A stretch of DNA of 8,376 nt, taken from assembly GCA_036397475.1 (NCBI GenBank), contig DASWIV010000179.1, forward strand, positions 1-8,376, given 5' to 3'. Made by a program: the position numbers and the translations under genes. Below are positions 6,124 through 8,376 of the stretch, in pieces. Below the pieces are notes generated by a model. The model was not told the DNA's origin. It worked only from the letters and a program-made list of their open reading frames with translations, and searched no databases. Each line of letters begins with the position of its first letter. Position 1 is the stretch's first letter. The DNA comes from DASWIV01 sp036397475. Lineage in GTDB: Bacteria > JAJVIF01 > JAPKYR01.

Positions 6124-6132
6124 CCTGATAAA

Positions 6133-8376
6133 TCAATTCTCGAAATCCCAGTCGCCGTACGGACCCCCGTAGCAGCCCATGTCCGATACGGTTTCATCGT
6201 AATCCAAAATTCCCGGATCTCCAGAATCAATGCACGGAGATCCTTCCTGCAAATGGTGGTCAGACATTGGGTCGATATAAAGAGGATCTTCGTTGATCGC
6301 CATGTTTATGATATCCACGCCCTGCAGGTAAATGGCACCGTCGGGAGGAGTCGGTGTATCCATGTAGCACGAGTAGTCAGTAAAAGCTTCGAACGGTCCC
6401 TGACGCCTGAAATAGATCGATGAATCAGCAATATCGGTCATTATGGTGTTGATCACTGTCGGCGCGAAATCCTCTCCGCCGCCAGAGGATACATACAGCC
6501 CGACATCCGCTCCGCCGGTCGAACCGAGTCTGTCCATCGTGCAGTTGAGAAAGTCTATCTGAGGTCCGTCGCCGCCGGTGTCTTCATGTGCCTGATTTTT
6601 CTGGTACATGCCATTAAGTTCAACTTCCAGTACGTTTTGAATGAGAAGGCTTCCGCCGAAGTAGCAGAGGATCGCCTTGCAGTCGCCATTCAAATCGTGG
6701 ATATACAGGTGCCTGAAAAGGACATTATCAGCTTCGTAGGAACCGAGTTTCGAATGATGCGAGAAAGGCTCATATGTGCTGAATGACGGACCAGTCACTT
6801 CGAATCCATCGAAAGTCACATTGTGAGTATTTACTCTTACAAATCCGGTCTGCATTGGAGGTTCGTCTGTGTCGTAATCCCCGTAGTATCCCTGGATTCT
6901 CGTTCCCTCATTTGCAGCTTCCAGGGTGATATTGTCCGCATACAAGCATTGCCCACCCTGGTCGTCATCGCCGCGCACGAGGATGTATCCGTTCACGCCG
7001 GAGTCCGCCATTCCTTCGGGAATAGTTATCCACGGCGCTCCACGGGAACCGTCGCTGAAATCGCCGGGCCATGCCTGCCAGACATACGTTCCCTTAACTA
7101 CTTCATATGATCCCGGAAGTGTGTAGGTATCTTCAGCACCAACACCCGATACAACTTTCAGTTCGATCACATGCGTGCCGGGATCGGGGAATCCGGCTGA
7201 GACAATTTTTCCTTCAGCGTCGTCGAACATGCCATCGCCGTTAAGCTCCCATAGATACTGGCCGATCGATCCGATTGATTCGGATGCGTCCAATGTCAGA
7301 TACCATTGAGTCGGAATAGGGTCCTCCGCGGTTCCCACGGGACCGAAACCGTCGAAATACGGCTCGATTGTCGCGGCGCACTTCGCTTCGAGTTCACCCG
7401 GAGGTGTGCCGGCAACATTCACCTGATGCCGGAAATATCCGGCGAGTGGACGGTCGGGTGAAGGGGACGGAAATCCCTGATCGTATGTAGTCTGCGGGTT
7501 TGTTTCTATCGCGATCAGAATTTCCTGATTGACTGACGATGTCGGCATCGCTCCCGTTATTTCAATGCTGGCAATCGATGAGTTGAATGTTCCGGATTCC
7601 CAGATGAGCGCCTGAGGATCGATGTTAATCATTCCGCCGGGTATAAGGGAATTTTCTGACGATACAAAAATGGTACCAACAGTGCTTACTCCTCCCCAGT
7701 TATAAACTTCGAGGTTCAGGTCGATATCGCCGCCGTAGTTGGCATCGTCGACATACCATGTAGTCGAGTTATCCTCGATCGACGCAAAAAATGGCTCGAA
7801 CGCATTTGCCGATAGTGGAAAATCTCCGGGTACATCCAGCGTATCGGGGTCGCCGGTCAGAGTTTTATCGGGTATTGTCCAGTTAGCGGTGACTGCGTAC
7901 TGGAATTTAATTTGTGGAGAGCCCGCCGGGGTCGGGAATTTGATTATATATTCACGGGTGTTGAGGGAGCCCGGCGAAAATTTTCCGCGTGAATCGACAT
8001 TGTTTTTCGTATGAAAAAATCCTCCGACATCTTCCTCCGAAGCGAGGCCATCGGCGTAATATCTGTATCCGTTCACATCTGCCGCGTCAATTCCGGGAAA
8101 TCCGGGAGTGCCAAGATTCCCGGGAGTGAAGGTGAAGATGGTTCCATCTGACGGAAAATGCATCGGCGACATCCACATTGTGTATCCATCGGGGTTTTCA
8201 AGTATCCCGCTGCTTATACCGTCGGTGATATTAACAGAATCGGTTCCATGCTGGAATGTTTTCCCGCCGTTACTTATGAACACACCGAAAACATCGAATC
8301 CGGTGAACTGGTCGAGTCCGGCGAACGGATGTCCGAATGCAACATCCACAACAATTCGTCCCTCGGTAAAGAATTC
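6133..8376 (-). CDS. Large exported PKD and beta-helix protein, 5' truncated
   Basis: The reading frame stays open to the right edge, so the true start is outside the window; 747 residues are visible. A GTG at 8349 lies within continuous coding sequence and is not a convincing start. Residues 1 to about 330 are beta-rich (Gly/Asp/Asn/Thr-rich). A PKD-like domain follows at about 360-428, with the LDASES opening and WELNGDGMFDD. Next is WITIPEGMADSGVNGYILVRG (about 449-468), typical of the entry to DUF1565-type right-handed parallel beta-helices, then helix coils to about 700. The end, HLQEGSPCIDSGDPG with a closing DMGCYGGP, is characteristic of secreted beta-helix proteins. No C-terminal sorting domain or membrane anchor is obvious. 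The family is usually extracellular and may bind or cleave polysaccharide, but no catalytic residues can be assigned. It is convergent with the hydrolase gene. Confidence 0.85.
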   Translation of the reverse strand, partial: EFFTEGRIVVDVAFGHPFAGLDQFTGFDVFGVFISNGGKTFQHGTDSVNITDGISSGILENPDGYTMWMSPMHFPSDGTIFTFTPGNLGTPGFPGIDAADVNGYRYYADGLASEEDVGGFFHTKNNVDSRGKFSPGSLNTREYIIKFPTPAGSPQIKFQYAVTANWTIPDKTLTGDPDTLDVPGDFPLSANAFEPFFASIEDNSTTWYVDDANYGGDIDLNLEVYNWGGVSTVGTIFVSSENSLIPGGMINIDPQALIWESGTFNSSIASIEITGAMPTSSVNQEILIAIETNPQTTYDQGFPSPSPDRPLAGYFRHQVNVAGTPPGELEAKCAATIEPYFDGFGPVGTAEDPIPTQWYLTLDASESIGSIGQYLWELNGDGMFDDAEGKIVSAGFPDPGTHVIELKVVSGVGAEDTYTLPGSYEVVKGTYVWQAWPGDFSDGSRGAPWITIPEGMADSGVNGYILVRGDDDQGGQCLYADNITLEAANEGTRIQGYYGDYDTDEPPMQTGFVRVNTHNVTFDGFEVTGPSFSTYEPFSHHSKLGSYEADNVLFRHLYIHDLNGDCKAILCYFGGSLLIQNVLEVELNGMYQKNQAHEDTGGDGPQIDFLNCTMDRLGSTGGADVGLYVSSGGGEDFAPTVINTIMTDIADSSIYFRRQGPFEAFTDYSCYMDTPTPPDGAIYLQGVDIINMAINEDPLYIDPMSDHHLQEGSPCIDSGDPGILDYDETVSDMGCYGGPYGDWDFEN

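Noticed and set aside
6586..7126. Plus-strand open frames within the beta-helix protein gene
   Set aside because: They are antisense to well-supported PKD and beta-helix coding sequence and have no recognisable motif.
8371..8376. GAATTC exactly at the right edge, suggesting a cloning junction
   Set aside because: GAATTC occurs at several other places inside the window (for example near 378, 3238 and 5471), so the match at the edge is probably coincidence.

Overview
The window comes from an uncultured-looking Gram-negative bacterium. Evidence for an outer membrane is a lipoprotein signal, a Sec signal peptide and a large exported beta-rich protein. Base composition is balanced and Arg codons are mixed (AGA/AGG/CGN). 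Many homologies are remote, which would fit a candidate-phylum or environmental genome, but I cannot assign a lineage. There are no rRNA or tRNA genes, no CRISPR array and no transposase.

Left part (1-2675): after an unresolved edge fragment come a small unrecognised Pro-containing protein on the minus strand (139-555), a divergently transcribed rhomboid-fold membrane protein that appears to have lost its catalytic residues (610-1440), and a convergent secreted protein of unknown family (1446-2675).

Middle part (2676-6049): a 235-base divergent intergenic region leads into four plus-strand genes. They are a stand-alone histidine phosphotransfer (HPt) protein, a PhnE-type phosphonate ABC permease with no PhnC or PhnD partner in the window, an unrecognised 144-residue protein that may be read from a leaderless transcript, and a lipoprotein of the sulfatase/alkaline-phosphatase superfamily. 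The last has Thr instead of the formylglycine Cys. The permease and this hydrolase could both act on phosphorus compounds, but that link is inference.

Right part (6050-8376): a short convergent spacer with two related GC-rich hairpins separates the hydrolase from a large minus-strand exported protein. That protein has an N-terminal beta-rich region, a PKD-like domain and a C-terminal right-handed beta-helix. Its 5' end lies beyond the right edge.

I found no clear multi-gene novel defence or mobile system. The most distinctive items are the pseudo-rhomboid, the orphan long-loop PhnE, and the Thr-type sulfatase-fold lipoprotein next to an uncharacterised small protein.
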